From the NCBI GenBank assembly GCA_003184365.1, contig NKYR01000004.1, positions 124,001 through 188,000 on the forward strand: DNA of 64,000 nt, in the 5' to 3' direction. Shown piece after piece: positions 40,906 through 51,380 of the stretch. Every line of letters starts with the position of its first letter. Within the stretch, counting starts at the first letter, position 1. The notes beneath the pieces are model-generated. The model searched no databases and was not told the DNA's origin. It saw only the letters and a program-made list of their open reading frames with translations. The stretch comes from Evernia prunastri (Eukaryota > Ascomycota > Lecanoromycetes > Lecanorales > Parmeliaceae). A program made the position numbers and the translations under genes.

Positions 40906-41955
40906 CTATGGTCTGCGAAAGCCTGGGACGACACTGCTCGGAGAAAATGCTGGCATCGTGCGACGCTGAGATTCCGCTTTGTGCCTCATCTCACGCTGCG
41001 CATTGTTGATTGACTCCAATTCCTGGGAAGCGGCGAGAAGAGTTGGTACCTGCACTCCAGTGGCTTGTCCGATCCGGACAAGCTGCCCGCAGATGTTGTC
41101 GACCTCTAGCGGGTGGCCTGTGAGCCGGTCTTGCAACGTGCTCGGCTTGAACGCCGGCACCTTGCGCACGGCTTCCAAGGTGTCCTCGACGATCGAATCA
41201 TCCAATCTCACCCCCAACGCTTTGCCCACCGCAGCGGTTTCCTGCCCTAGTCGCATCGCGATGGCCCTCTTGTGTGCGTCTTCCGTGACGACGTGGGTGT
41301 TGGCGTTGAAGAGCGACGTCGTGGTGTTGAGAGATGCGTTCAAGACCATTTTCTTCCATCGTTCTACCTCGACGCTCTCGATGAAAGAAAACTCGTGCCC
41401 GCCAAGCCCAACTAGCTTCTGCGCCTGGTCATTGGACGTTTTGCTCTTTGTAAACGCACCAACTTTGAAGCAGTGTTGGTACAGCCTAAGGTTCTCTTCC
41501 ACAAATCGAGGCGCTGTTCGCGTGACACTGGCATAGCAGATGGCGGAAAGTATAGTGTTCTGTGGGAACGCCTGTTGCAAAAGTGACTCGTTGAGGATAC
41601 CGTTTTGCGCCGCAACAAAAGAGGTTGTTTTGTTGCCACGTAGGTGCTGTAGGTCGTCGGTCCATGAATGGTCTTTGCCTGAACCAATAATCTTATTTGC
41701 GCATACCACGTATTGGAAGGATGTTCTTTTACTGAGTGAAGAGAGACTGGGGACAACATCATGTGGCCTTATTGCTACGGGGCCACTCGATCGCTTGGAT
41801 ATTTCAAGTCCATGCTTTTCGACCTGCTCGTAATTGGACCGACATAGGACGGTTAGGCGTACCTTGGGGTTTTTGTGAATGCAGGAGGCGAAGAGAGTAC
41901 CAACAGCGCCGGCACCAACGATCAGAACGTCGAGAGGAAATTGAACAGAAGGCAT
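40906..41955 (-). CDS. Ketopantoate reductase-like oxidoreductase (ApbA/PanE family)
   Basis: Intronless, 349 residues, the normal length for the family. The N-terminal Rossmann loop VGAGAVGTLF (about residues 13-22) binds NADPH. The catalytic Lys region is WKKMVLNASLNTT (about residue 201), and the C-terminal substrate helix motif LEVDNICGQL (about residue 289) is present. Family members reduce 2-dehydropantoate to pantoate in coenzyme A synthesis; fungal genomes hold several paralogues, some acting on other 2-keto acids. It is transcribed divergently from the A-T-TE synthetase, whose likely substrates are also 2-keto acids, so a pathway role (supplying or reducing an alpha-keto acid) is possible but is inference. 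Cytosolic. Confidence 0.88.
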   Translation of the reverse strand: MPSVQFPLDVLIVGAGAVGTLFASCIHKNPKVRLTVLCRSNYEQVEKHGLEISKRSSGPVAIRPHDVVPSLSSLSKRTSFQYVVCANKIIGSGKDHSWTDDLQHLRGNKTTSFVAAQNGILNESLLQQAFPQNTILSAICYASVTRTAPRFVEENLRLYQHCFKVGAFTKSKTSNDQAQKLVGLGGHEFSFIESVEVERWKKMVLNASLNTTTSLFNANTHVVTEDAHKRAIAMRLGQETAAVGKALGVRLDDSIVEDTLEAVRKVPAFKPSTLQDRLTGHPLEVDNICGQLVRIGQATGVQVPTLLAASQELESINNAQREMRHKAESQRRTMPAFSPSSVVPGFRRP

Positions 41956-43055
41956 ACCGGCGCGAAACTTTCAGTGACAGAGAAACATTTCTACATGTAG
42001 AAGTTGTTGATTGAATGGACTTGAGCGTTGGTTTTAGCCACAATGCGAGAGACGTCAAATCTACCGGTAGGTATGCCACTGTCAGTTCGATCAAGCGCTT
42101 GTGATAAGTGGGATACTCAAGTCATGACCTGAGTGGTGAGAGTTGCCCTCTAGGCTTGATGTCATTGAACGATTACCTCTGCATAATCTCACGTTACAAC
42201 AGAAGCAGATGACCTCGAATGGGACTTCAATCGGCCCGTCTCAACCACAATTTGAGACCCGCGACACTTACACGTCATTGAGGAGGATCCTGGGCCTAAC
42301 GGCATCTTAACAAATTGCCAGCACTGATTGCCGCATGTACAGGCGAGGTTTTGCCGGGACGTGAAAGAAATGCATCTTCAAGGTCAATCAAAAAAGCCTG
42401 CACACCCTAAATCTGCAGATCTACGACAAGTTGCCAGTAAAATGTCCTATCATGGACTTTGAGCTCCCTGTAATAGAGAAGATAGCAGAAGCAGTAGTTT
42501 TTACCGCAAAAGACGGGAAGTCATGAAGGGTGTATAGACCAAATTATTCTAAAAACAACATGCGAGCGTTGCTGTGGGTGTGCAAGCCTTCGGCAACCAT
42601 GACGCGGTGGAGGTTACCCCGCCGAGCCTGCTCCAAATCATTCCTGATATCAAAAGTGGCTATGCATAATGGTGTATAACGGAAATTGTTCTTTTGCTTT
42701 TGCCACTACCGAAAAAAAAGGCGCGTGGAGTACGAAAGCTGCCAACCACAACTTTGTTCGCTTACTATTCAATATTATATTGAGGTTCCCTTACCAAAAC
42801 AAGTTTCGCGTGGGGCTTCGCCGAATGACTCGTCGGAGATATCCAGCTCAGCGGCTCGAGGATGATTGGCGTCAGTATCATCTGTTCGAGCATGCCGCTG
42901 AATCCGTTTCAGGGTCGTGGGTTTCCGGCTTGATACGGTCTTCATTTAGCGGTCGCTGAGTTTTTCTAGTCGCTATTACTTAAACTTGTCGATTTCGCGG
43001 TTTATTGTATTCATTTCAAGGCTTGTGTGTCACTTTGAGTCATCCAAATCAGAAA
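41956..43055. promoter_or_regulatory. Divergent intergenic region, KPR-like gene and A-T-TE gene
   Basis: About 1.1 kb between the divergent starts. A plus-strand frame at 42669-42959 (96 codons) has no motif. It may contain a shared promoter. No specific binding site could be assigned. Confidence 0.45.
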
Positions 43056-45977
43056 ATGAAGAACCAAAGAAAAAGAGCATGTTCCTCGGAAGCGATCCTT
43101 GCAAAGAAGAGAAGAGGAAGTCATCAACACATCTCTGATAAGCTTCTGCAAATCGACGCCAGAACAGCTTACCCTAATGACTCCCCGCAAAACCTTTGGT
43201 CATTGCTTCAGCAGGCGGCAAGCGCCCATCCCAACAAGGGCATCAGCTTCAGAGAAGCTGGCCTGTCATCTGAACCTACAAAGATCTCGTACGCAGAGTT
43301 GTTGCAACAGGCAGCGGACAGAGGGACGGCGCTTCTCGAACTCGGCATTGTGGATTGTGCTCGCCCTGTTATAGTCTTCTTTAAGCGACCCAAAGATCTT
43401 GTGGTATGGACATGGAGCGTGATTGCTTCTGGAGCGATTCCAGCGATTTTGCCTCCCTTGAGCAACGATCCGACGACCCAACAGGGACAGTTGAAACACG
43501 TGGCTAACCTGTTTGGCTCACCAACGGTCCTCACAAATCGGGAATTCTTCGAAACTTTCGCTTCAGTACCTTCTTTTCTCCTGCAGGACGCTGGAACCAT
43601 CGCACTTACGCACGGGAACGTTTCTTCCATGCAAGGTAGTGTGGCATTGCCGGACCATCTAGCGGTGCTTCTTTTCACCAGTGGGAGCACCGGACATGCC
43701 AAAGCCGTTGAAATCCGACATGGACAGATCATCACTTCTGCTCAAGCGAAGCGGAAAATGCATAAGCTATCAGCCGAAACCAACTTCATGGCTTGGATTT
43801 CACTGGATCATTCAGTAAACTTCTGCGAGCTCCATGTTAGTGCAATCTGCAGCGGCTCGGATCAATACCAGGTACTCACCATGGATGTCGTGGAAGATCC
43901 AAGTCTTTTTTGGGAGCTTCTGAGTGTCGATAAGATAGGATATAGCTTCAGTCCCAATTTCTTCTTATCCAAAGCGACCAAAGACTTTGAGTCACGTGAG
44001 AAACGTCCGAACCTTGACCTAAGCACTCTCAGAGTTCTCATGGTTGGGGGAGAGGCGACCCGGACTGCCACGCTTGAAAAGCCGGACAAGCTCGGCAGGC
44101 AGTATGGCGCACCTGAGAGTTTCATCAAAGTAGTTTATGGCTTGTCAGAGACTTGCTCGGCTTGCTTCTACAACATGCAATCACCCTCGTACGATCTTGC
44201 ATGTCAGAATCTCTTCTCCTCTGTTGGCGAACATATTTCACCGGGCTTAGAGCTTCGCATAGTAGATGAGCGTCTGGTTCCGACTCCCCTGGGTCGGCAA
44301 GGCGCCATCCAGCTCCGCGGTGAGGTTGTCTTTGGCGGTTATTACAACAATCAAGCTGCAACAAAAGACTGTATGACAGAGGACGGTTGGTTTGAGACAG
44401 GTGATCTGGGATCATTGGATGAGAATAAGAGACTCAATATTGTAGGACGGAAGAAAGAAATTCTGATTCTGAACGGAAACAACTACTCGTCTTTCGAGTT
44501 GGAGCATGCCATCGATTCACACGTCGGAAAGTGGACAACTAGTTCCTACACCGCCTCATTCGCAGTATGGGACAATGCCACCGAGTCCGAGGGCGCTGTG
44601 ATTCTGTTCAATCCTTCCGATGACATAGTTGATGACCGAAAGAAGGTCTCCGAGACGATCCAAGCCATTCAAAAAGCTTGCGTTCGATTTTGCTCCAAAC
44701 CGCCTATGGATGTTGTGCCGCTACCCAGGAGTGAGATGCCCAAGAGCACTATCGGTAAACTCTCCAGGCAGCAACTGAAGAACAATTATACTTCAGGTCT
44801 TTTTGAAAAATACCGACTTGACGCTTCTGACAAGGGTCCCAAGAAATACGTAAGTATCGGCGCTCTTGAGGCTGAGATTGGAAGGAAAATTGCAGAGGTA
44901 CTCTCAAAGGAAACTGGCATTCGCGTATCGGACATAGTCGCCTCAACCTCCATGTTGCGTACGGGAGTAGACTCCCTTACCTACATTCGCATCAAGAAGA
45001 AGATTGAAGATTCTCTGGATTTGTCTTCGGAGATGCCAATGGCCTTGCTCTTGAATGCTTCAACGGTTGGTGAGCTCGGTAAGGTCCTCACCCAAGAACT
45101 TCAAGACCCACGTTATGCTCTTGCGGATTCCGCGGACGAGGACTATGATCCAGTAGTCACACTTCGAGGCAGCGGCTCGAAAGCTCCGATCTTTCTCGTG
45201 CATCCAGGTGGCGGCGAGTTTCTCATCTGGCTGAGCATGCTCCAGCACTTGCCTGATCGACCAATGTACGCGTTCCGTATCCGAGGTCTTCATTCATCAG
45301 AGTCTCTTTTTGCTTCGTTTGACGACATGTTGGATTGCTACGAAGCTGCAGTATTGCGAGTTCAGCCTCACGGCCCATATGCCTTCATGGGCCTTTGCTT
45401 TGGGGGCGCCATTGGTTTCGAGCTGACGAAAAGACTCGAGTCTCGTGGAAAGGACGTCAAGTTCTGTGGCGGGATTGATAATCCTCCACAATTGGGGAAG
45501 ATGAATCCGGACGGAGGTTTCAAGTACTTTCTCCTGCAGCTGATGGCATTCCATGGCATCATCAGCATCGATGACGTGAGCGGGCTTGAGGATGAATACA
45601 GAGACGTTCCGAATGATGATCTGAGCCTTGTCGATAGGGTGTACCAGGATTTTGGCTCGCGGAGCTTGAACAACGCCGGGCTAACTCATGATAAGATCTA
45701 TAGCTGGCGAAGGGTCTTTCTTAACAATTGCAACATGCTTTTGAAATATCGAGCCGAGGGAAAGGTGAGGCAATACGATGTTTTTCACGTCCCACCGATG
45801 AACCGGCGGCTGTGGAGTGATGATGAATGGGCCAAGTTAATCCATGAGTGGGACCAGTATGCGGGTTCGGTCAAGTATCACCAGGTGACTGGAAACCACT
45901 TTATCGTGCTTAGTTCTCCGCACATAGAGGTATTCCAGCGCTCGCTGAATCAGGCTCTGGCAGAGGCGGGTATATAG
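43056..45977 (+). CDS. NRPS-like A-T-TE synthetase, Cys in thioesterase elbow
   Basis: Intronless, 973 residues from the first ATG (upstream in-frame codons lack ATG), matching the A-T-TE architecture. The A domain has LFTSGSTGHAKAVE (about 206), WISLDH, VYGLSET, GDLG and STIGKLSR with the A10 Lys. The T domain has GVDSLTY with the phosphopantetheine Ser at about 640. The TE domain has HPGGG, then GLCFGG with Cys 781 where Ser is usual, and a His in GNHF (about 947). There is no condensation domain. Relatives activate arylpyruvates or other 2-keto acids and join two of them into quinones, furanones or butenolides. The WxxLDH pattern in place of the amino-acid-binding Asp motif fits a keto or aryl acid. 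The Cys nucleophile is unusual and may change the mode of release. Divergent from a ketopantoate-reductase-like gene. Confidence 0.92.
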   Translation: MKNQRKRACSSEAILAKKRRGSHQHISDKLLQIDARTAYPNDSPQNLWSLLQQAASAHPNKGISFREAGLSSEPTKISYAELLQQAADRGTALLELGIVDCARPVIVFFKRPKDLVVWTWSVIASGAIPAILPPLSNDPTTQQGQLKHVANLFGSPTVLTNREFFETFASVPSFLLQDAGTIALTHGNVSSMQGSVALPDHLAVLLFTSGSTGHAKAVEIRHGQIITSAQAKRKMHKLSAETNFMAWISLDHSVNFCELHVSAICSGSDQYQVLTMDVVEDPSLFWELLSVDKIGYSFSPNFFLSKATKDFESREKRPNLDLSTLRVLMVGGEATRTATLEKPDKLGRQYGAPESFIKVVYGLSETCSACFYNMQSPSYDLACQNLFSSVGEHISPGLELRIVDERLVPTPLGRQGAIQLRGEVVFGGYYNNQAATKDCMTEDGWFETGDLGSLDENKRLNIVGRKKEILILNGNNYSSFELEHAIDSHVGKWTTSSYTASFAVWDNATESEGAVILFNPSDDIVDDRKKVSETIQAIQKACVRFCSKPPMDVVPLPRSEMPKSTIGKLSRQQLKNNYTSGLFEKYRLDASDKGPKKYVSIGALEAEIGRKIAEVLSKETGIRVSDIVASTSMLRTGVDSLTYIRIKKKIEDSLDLSSEMPMALLLNASTVGELGKVLTQELQDPRYALADSADEDYDPVVTLRGSGSKAPIFLVHPGGGEFLIWLSMLQHLPDRPMYAFRIRGLHSSESLFASFDDMLDCYEAAVLRVQPHGPYAFMGLCFGGAIGFELTKRLESRGKDVKFCGGIDNPPQLGKMNPDGGFKYFLLQLMAFHGIISIDDVSGLEDEYRDVPNDDLSLVDRVYQDFGSRSLNNAGLTHDKIYSWRRVFLNNCNMLLKYRAEGKVRQYDVFHVPPMNRRLWSDDEWAKLIHEWDQYAGSVKYHQVTGNHFIVLSSPHIEVFQRSLNQALAEAGI

Positions 45978-46243
45978 AATTTTGAGGAGACGAAATGATC
46001 CCAGATTTCTTTGTGTCCATTGGCGTACGTAGGCGCTGCTTGCCGTGTTTGCAGTCTGTCCTTGGGGGCGACTGCACCATCCTAACCATATTTGTCGAGG
46101 TAAAGTAGCACAAGGAGCTTGCGTGTGCCGCCACGGATTTATTTGCAAGTGGAGCGTGAACCTTTTATTTGTTTCCACCCATCGTAACAAGCTTCCTTGT
46201 GGCATCCGCAAAATCGCCTCGCTGTGACCCCGACTTCGGCGTA

Positions 46244-46675
46244 TCATGGCTGCGTATTCAACACGGGAGTCGGAAGCCAGTCTCTAGTAACCTCGCTCGA
46301 TGAGTTCAATGAAACATTTTCGCCTTTCCTTGCTTTCATGATCGCTTCGAAGACTCCCTGTTGGACTTTGACAATTTCATAAAATCTGGGAGTGAAATTT
46401 ATAGAGCTTAAGAAGAGAGAAGCGAGCTTAAGAGCATCACTCATACTTTGCCTTTGGACCCACCCGTATCCATGTATCACAGTCGCTAGTTGTGGAGCTT
46501 CTATGTATATCCTTCGTACGATACCATTGCGCTCCTCAATGCGAAAAGCAATCCCTTGACTTTGGAGCTGCATCTGCTGAAGCAGTGAGAGATTTAGGCT
46601 TTCGGCAGAATCAGAAATAAATCGCTGGGCTACGGCGGACGATGATTGACACTCCGACAAAACCAAGAGCTCCAT
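46244..46675 (-). CDS. Small hypothetical protein
   Basis: About 143 codons from ATG, no recognised motif, with a plausible mixed alpha/beta composition and no signal peptide. It sits between the A-T-TE gene and a repeat-rich block, in convergent orientation to the A-T-TE gene. It may be a real small gene, the remnant of a larger one, or chance; nothing in the sequence decides. Confidence 0.25.
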   Translation of the reverse strand: MELLVLSECQSSSAVAQRFISDSAESLNLSLLQQMQLQSQGIAFRIEERNGIVRRIYIEAPQLATVIHGYGWVQRQSMSDALKLASLFLSSINFTPRFYEIVKVQQGVFEAIMKARKGENVSLNSSSEVTRDWLPTPVLNTQP

Positions 46676-46794
46676 CAAAATCCGATCAGTTTTTTTTTTC
46701 TGCTCGACTTTTTTCTTTACGTTAAACTTCTTCGGTTACTATTCTAGAATCTTACTTTAAAGCATACTTCGAGAATAACTCTTCGAGAACGCTC

Positions 46795-46900
46795 TTTGGG
46801 GACGCTCTTCGGGAAGATTCTTTGAGGGGGGGTCTCTTCGGGGGGCTCTTCGGGGGGCTCTTCGGGGGGCTCTTCGGGGGGCTCTTCGGGGGGGTTCTTC
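46795..46900. repeat. G-rich 12-bp tandem repeat (GGGGGGCTCTTC units)
   Basis: About five near-perfect units with diverged units on both sides. A related purine-rich series (GAAGAGCCCCYC-like) occurs at about 47090-47220 in inverted sense. G runs of five to seven bases recur every 12 bases. Confidence 0.85.
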
Positions 46901-47771
46901 GGTTGTTCGTGTCTCTTTAGGGGAGGTTCTTTGAATACCTCCCAAAAAAATTAAAAAATCTTCTCGAAAAATTTCGTGAAAAGTTCGTACGAAAAAAACG
47001 AGAAGAAGAAAACTTAAATCAGATTTATAAGACTAAGCGTGAGCTCTAAATTTAAAATATCGTATCTTGAATTCGACCCCCAAAGAATCCTCCAAAAGAG
47101 TCCTTTGAAGAGCCCTCTAAAGAACCCTCCGAAGAGCTTTTTAAAAAGCCCCTCGAAGAGCCCCCCGACGAACTCCTCCTTTAAAGAACTCCCCCGAAGA
47201 GTCCCCCGAAGAATCTCCTCGAAGATTATATCTCGAAGAATACTTAATTATCGTTCGTTGTAAAAAGTTTGACATAGAAAAATAAGAGAAGAAAAAAATT
47301 ATAGTCGAGTTTTAATGAAGCTCTTGGTTTTGTCGAAGTGTCAATCATCGTTCGCCGTATAAGCTATCGCGTTCAATCGATACTAAAGACTTTTTTATTC
47401 AGATCCCCCATCAAATTTTTTGCTGGGTTTCTAATAGGATAAGATGTCTATGATAGTGTGTAGTAGTAGAAAAGATGTTCATTTTCTATGGCGAATACGA
47501 AGACTTAACCTTATAGGAAAGACCTAATTCTTACGAACGGTTTTCAAATGATTTTTGTATCCCAACGATATAGACATGCTTTAAATTAGTGAAAACAGTA
47601 TTTAAACTATTTCAAAAATTTCACTATCTAAAATTTTCAATGACTAAAAAATTAGAACTGTTTTTAATTATCAACGAAATATATATGACAAATTTTTTCA
47701 ACGATTCTAATTATCTTGACGATTGATTCTCACAGACTGAATTGTATATATATACTATCAATTATGTGATT

Positions 47772-47940
47772 TGTCATGGTTCCAGCTCACAACACCATGA
47801 CTCCTCTATCTGGCCGAATCGGGCCTAGCGCGGCTTGGCCCTGCCCATAAATATCGGCCTTCTGCCATCATTAGACCGTCATAGCTATTATTTCGTTCAT
47901 ACCGAAATCAATGCATTCAGCTACACTCCAGTCTCTGACA
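47772..47940. mobile_element. Possible second MITE sharing terminal TGTCATGGTTCCAGC
   Basis: The first 15 bases are identical to the start of the MITE at 48551. A TGACA occurs at 47936-47940 and TGATT flanks both sides, but the inner right end does not match well. It could be a diverged or composite copy. Confidence 0.35.
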
Positions 47941-48550
47941 TGATTTAAGGTTAAGCGAGAGACTCGAAATCTCTGTCTGTTTTTTTACATCAACGTCGCA
48001 AAGAAAAAGACTTCAGAATCAATCGATTCGGACGATTTTCTCGCGGGGGTGCACTTTCGGGATATGACAGGGGTTGTTGTGGGGGGTGGAGAGTGGAGGA
48101 TGGAAGGTAGGGGGGTGGGGTGTGAGGAAAGGGGTATTGGAGTTGTATTTTAGCGGACTGGACCCTGGAAATTTTGAATACACGCTAAGCTTACCGAAAT
48201 ACACGTTCCCATAGAGTGAATTATACAGTTAACTTTTTTTTCGATGGTAGAAAACCGAAAACGTTTCGTAATCTAAATTATGTACAAATAGATCCCGTAA
48301 TTACCACTATTTCAGATTATTAATCATGTGTGAACCATGTCTAAACCGTTTCTACGAATCAGATTTGGCTCATAAGGAAGTACACTTGGCTAGTAAGGCT
48401 AGGGCAGATACGGCGAAGCCTCTCTGGCTCCTTCTCCTACTTTTGCAGAAGACTTTCTATCATAACAGCTTCCCATATTAATAAGACTTCACACCAGAAC
48501 ATACGGAAGCCTATAGTGACCAGGAAGCCAACTTTCAATTTTTGATTTTT

Positions 48551-48693
48551 TGTCATGGTTCCAGCCTGGGCGCGCTCTCGCCGGAGCCTTAAGTAGTAGA
48601 ATAGGTCATGCCTCCCAGCATGAAATTGGTCTTTTGGCCTAGCGGCCAGCGGGAAGCACTAGAAAACCTATTCACTAAGGCTGAACCGTGACA
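48551..48693. mobile_element. MITE with 15-bp TIRs and 10-11 bp target duplication
   Basis: Starts TGTCATGGTTCCAGCC and ends GGCTGAACCGTGACA, inverted repeats with two differences. It is flanked by TTTTTGATTTT on both sides. About 143 bp, GC-richer than its surroundings, non-coding. A target duplication of this length is typical of Mutator-like (MULE) elements. Confidence 0.7.
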
Positions 48694-50047
48694 TTTTTGA
48701 TTTTCGCAATTTTCGCAATTTTATTATTGAAAAAAGTTTTACTTGTCGATTTGAATCCTTTTAGAGATAAGATTAGATAGTAATAGTGTAAGGGCCATGA
48801 GGTCTCTAGGCATGAGGCGGCCTGTCAGAAGTCCAGGAATCCAACATACATCTAGGCCAGATCCGGGAGACTATCCCTCTGGTGCAGCTGTGCGGCTATA
48901 GCAGTCGCATAGTAAGTTTGCTTGGCATGGGGGTGCACTCTCCCCTGCTAAATATGCTGCCTCTGAGGATTCCCACTTGGGTTCCTCAGGATTCGGTCTA
49001 TCTAGTAACCAATATACGAGTTGCTCAGTCACGCATGCCTAGACCCCGTTATAAATAGAATACTAGAGTCTTTAACTTATATATCTGACTAACTAGCCCT
49101 GGGGTTAAAGAGATAGAAAAGGCCTAGTTTTTAACTGTATTCAACGTTCTTAAATACGTAGTCCGTTCTATTTAGATAGTATATAGAGATATATACGCTA
49201 AGAAAATCTACATTACGCGTGTTAGGACTGCAACTAGAATAAATCAATAGTGGTATGTAACGAATAAATTAAGTCTAAGGAGAGAAGACTATTGTACATA
49301 GAATATGAGGGAGGCATGCCAAGGCCGGAATAACGTTGTTCCAGAGTAGTACTGCCCTGGGTGCTAGGCACACTCGTAACAACGCGATTAAAAATGCTCA
49401 GTGATCTATTATATTATTATTATATGTTCGATTGAATTTTACTATAAACGCCTCGCTTTCTTAATATCTTTCTGTAATTAANAGGCTAGATCCGGGAGAC
49501 TATCCCTCTGGTGCAGCTGTGCGGCTATAGCAGTCGCATAGTAAGTTTGCTTGGCATGGGGGTGCACTCTCCCCTGCNNNNNNNNNNNNNNNNNNNNNCC
49601 ACTTGGGTTCCTCAGGATTCAGTCTATCTAGTAACCAATGTACGAGTTGCTCAGTCACGCATGCCTAGACCCCGTTACAATAGTCTCGTANCGAAATACA
49701 CGTTCCCATAGAGTGAATTATACAGTTAACTTTTTTTTCGATGGTAGAAAACCGAAAACGTTTCGTAATCTAAATTATGTACAAATAGATCCCGTAATTA
49801 CCACTATTTCAGATTATTAATCATGTGTGAACCATGTCTAAACCGTTTCTACGAATCAGATTTGGCTCATAAGGAAGTACACTTGGCTAGTAAGGCTAGG
49901 GCAGATACGGCGAAGCCTCTCTGGCTCCTTCTCCTACTTTTGCAGAAGACTTTCTATCATAACAGCTTCCCATATTAATAAGACTTCACACCAGAACATA
50001 CGGAAGCCTATAGTGACCAGGAAGCCAACTTTCAATTTTTGATTTTT

Positions 50048-50190
50048 TGTCATGGTTCCAGCCTGGGCGCGCTCTCGCCGGAGCCTTAAGTAGTAGAATA
50101 GGTCATGCCTCCCAGCATGAAATTGGTCTTTTGGCCTAGCGGCCAGCGGGAAGCACTAGAAAACCTATTCACTAAGGCTGAACCGTGACA
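50048..50190. mobile_element. Same MITE, duplicate in the overlapping contig
   Basis: Identical copy at an offset of 1497 from 48551-48693, including the flanks, so it is almost certainly the same insertion represented twice. Confidence 0.7.
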
Positions 50191-51040
50191 TTTTTGATTT
50201 TCGCAATTTTCGCAATTTTATTATTGAAAAAAGTTTTACTTGTCGATTTGAATCCTTTTAGAGATAAGATTAGATAGTAATAGTGTAAGGGCCATGAGGT
50301 CTCTAGGCATGAGGCGGCCTGTCAGAAGTCCAGGAATCCAACATACATCTAGGCCAGATCCGGGAGACTATCCCTCTGGTGCAGCTGTGCGGCTATAGCA
50401 GTCGCATAGTAAGTTTGCTTGGCATGGGGGTGCACTCTCCCCTGTTAAATATGCTGCCTCTGAGGATTCCCACTTGGGTTCCTCAGGATTCGGTCTATCT
50501 AGTAACCAATATACGAGTTGCTCAGTCACGCATGCCTAGACCCCGTTATAAATAGAATACTAGAGTCTTTAACTTATATATCTGACTAACTAGCCCTGGG
50601 GTTAAAGAGATAGAAAAGGCCTAGTTTTTAACTGTATTCAACGTTCTTAAATACGTAGTCCGTTCTATTTAGATAGTATATAGAGATATATACGCTAAGA
50701 AAATCTACATTACGCGTGTTAGGACTGCAACTAGAATAAATCAATAGTGGTATGTAACGAATAAATTAAGTCTAAGGAGAGAAGACTATTGTACATAGAA
50801 TATGAGGGAGGCATGCCAAGGCCGGAATAACGTTGTTCCAGAGTAGTACTGCCCTGGGTGCTAGGCACACTCGTAACAACGCGATTAAAAATGCTCAGTG
50901 ATCTATTATATTATTATTATATGTTCGATTGAATTTTACTATAAACGCCTCGCTTTCTTAATATCTTTCTGTAATTAATGAATCATTAGATTGATTATTA
51001 TTGTCGCCATGAGGATTGATAGGATCTACCTGAGGGGGAG

Positions 51041-51169
51041 TGTTGGAAATAGTGGCAGTCAGCCCTACCGGGGGCTAGTGGGGCGCTAGTGGAATTGACA
51101 CACTACACTGTTTCCACCATATAGCTACTCTTGCTCCTTACTATACTTAATGGTAGTCAATATTCAACA
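51041..51169 (+). mobile_element. Solo or 3' LTR of a Ty1/copia-like retrotransposon
   Basis: A purine tract (TGAGGGGGAG, 51031-51040) immediately precedes TGTTGGAAATA, and the segment ends AATATTCAACA. The TG...CA ends and the polypurine tract are the standard layout at the 3' end of a copia element. It is short (129 bp). The sequence to the left may be degraded internal or unrelated repeat DNA; no reverse transcriptase is visible and no 5' LTR was found. Confidence 0.6.
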
Positions 51170-51380
51170 GTCAGGCAAAAGCATGTTTTTGACCTAAATC
51201 AGTACCTATACACCAGGACCTGATCAAATTCAAATACGTTGCGATCGAGGTTGCTCTGAGCCAAAGGAAAGGCTACGAGTATACGAAGCAATAACACAAA
51301 CCCGGGTTCGTACGACCTTTCCTATCATCTCACTCAAAGGAGACTTCCTCTTCTTCGACTGCGCTTGTGTCTTTTTCATA

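Larger units (their letters stand above)
46690..48190. repeat. AT-rich, low-complexity block
   Basis: Opens with a T-rich run (46690-46700), contains the G-rich satellite and its C-rich counterpart, then AT-rich sequence to about 47770 and further short-motif DNA to 48190 (including a G-rich stretch at 48075-48130). No gene is supported. Confidence 0.6.
48195..50978. repeat. 1287-bp near-identical direct duplication, probable assembly overlap
   Basis: 48195-49481 repeats at 49692-50978 with a constant offset of 1497 and almost no differences (for example CTGCTAAAT versus CTGTTAAAT). The copies are separated by N at 49482, an N run at 49578-49598 and N at 49691, around a partial third copy with more differences. 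The pattern fits unmerged contig ends of a repeated sequence. Confidence 0.8.

Noticed and set aside
46757..46945. Frame encoding PRRAPRR repeats.
   Set aside because: It is a translation of the 12-bp G-rich satellite; no gene context.
47039..47263. Frame rich in SPLKSPLKNP repeats.
   Set aside because: Low-complexity translation of the C-rich relative of the satellite.
47772..47940. Full second MITE insertion with its own target duplication.
   Set aside because: Only the 5' end matches convincingly; the right end and flanks are ambiguous, so it is kept as a low-confidence feature and not raised as a finding.
49511..49820. Short frames running through N bases.
   Set aside because: They depend on unknown bases and lie in duplicated repeat sequence.
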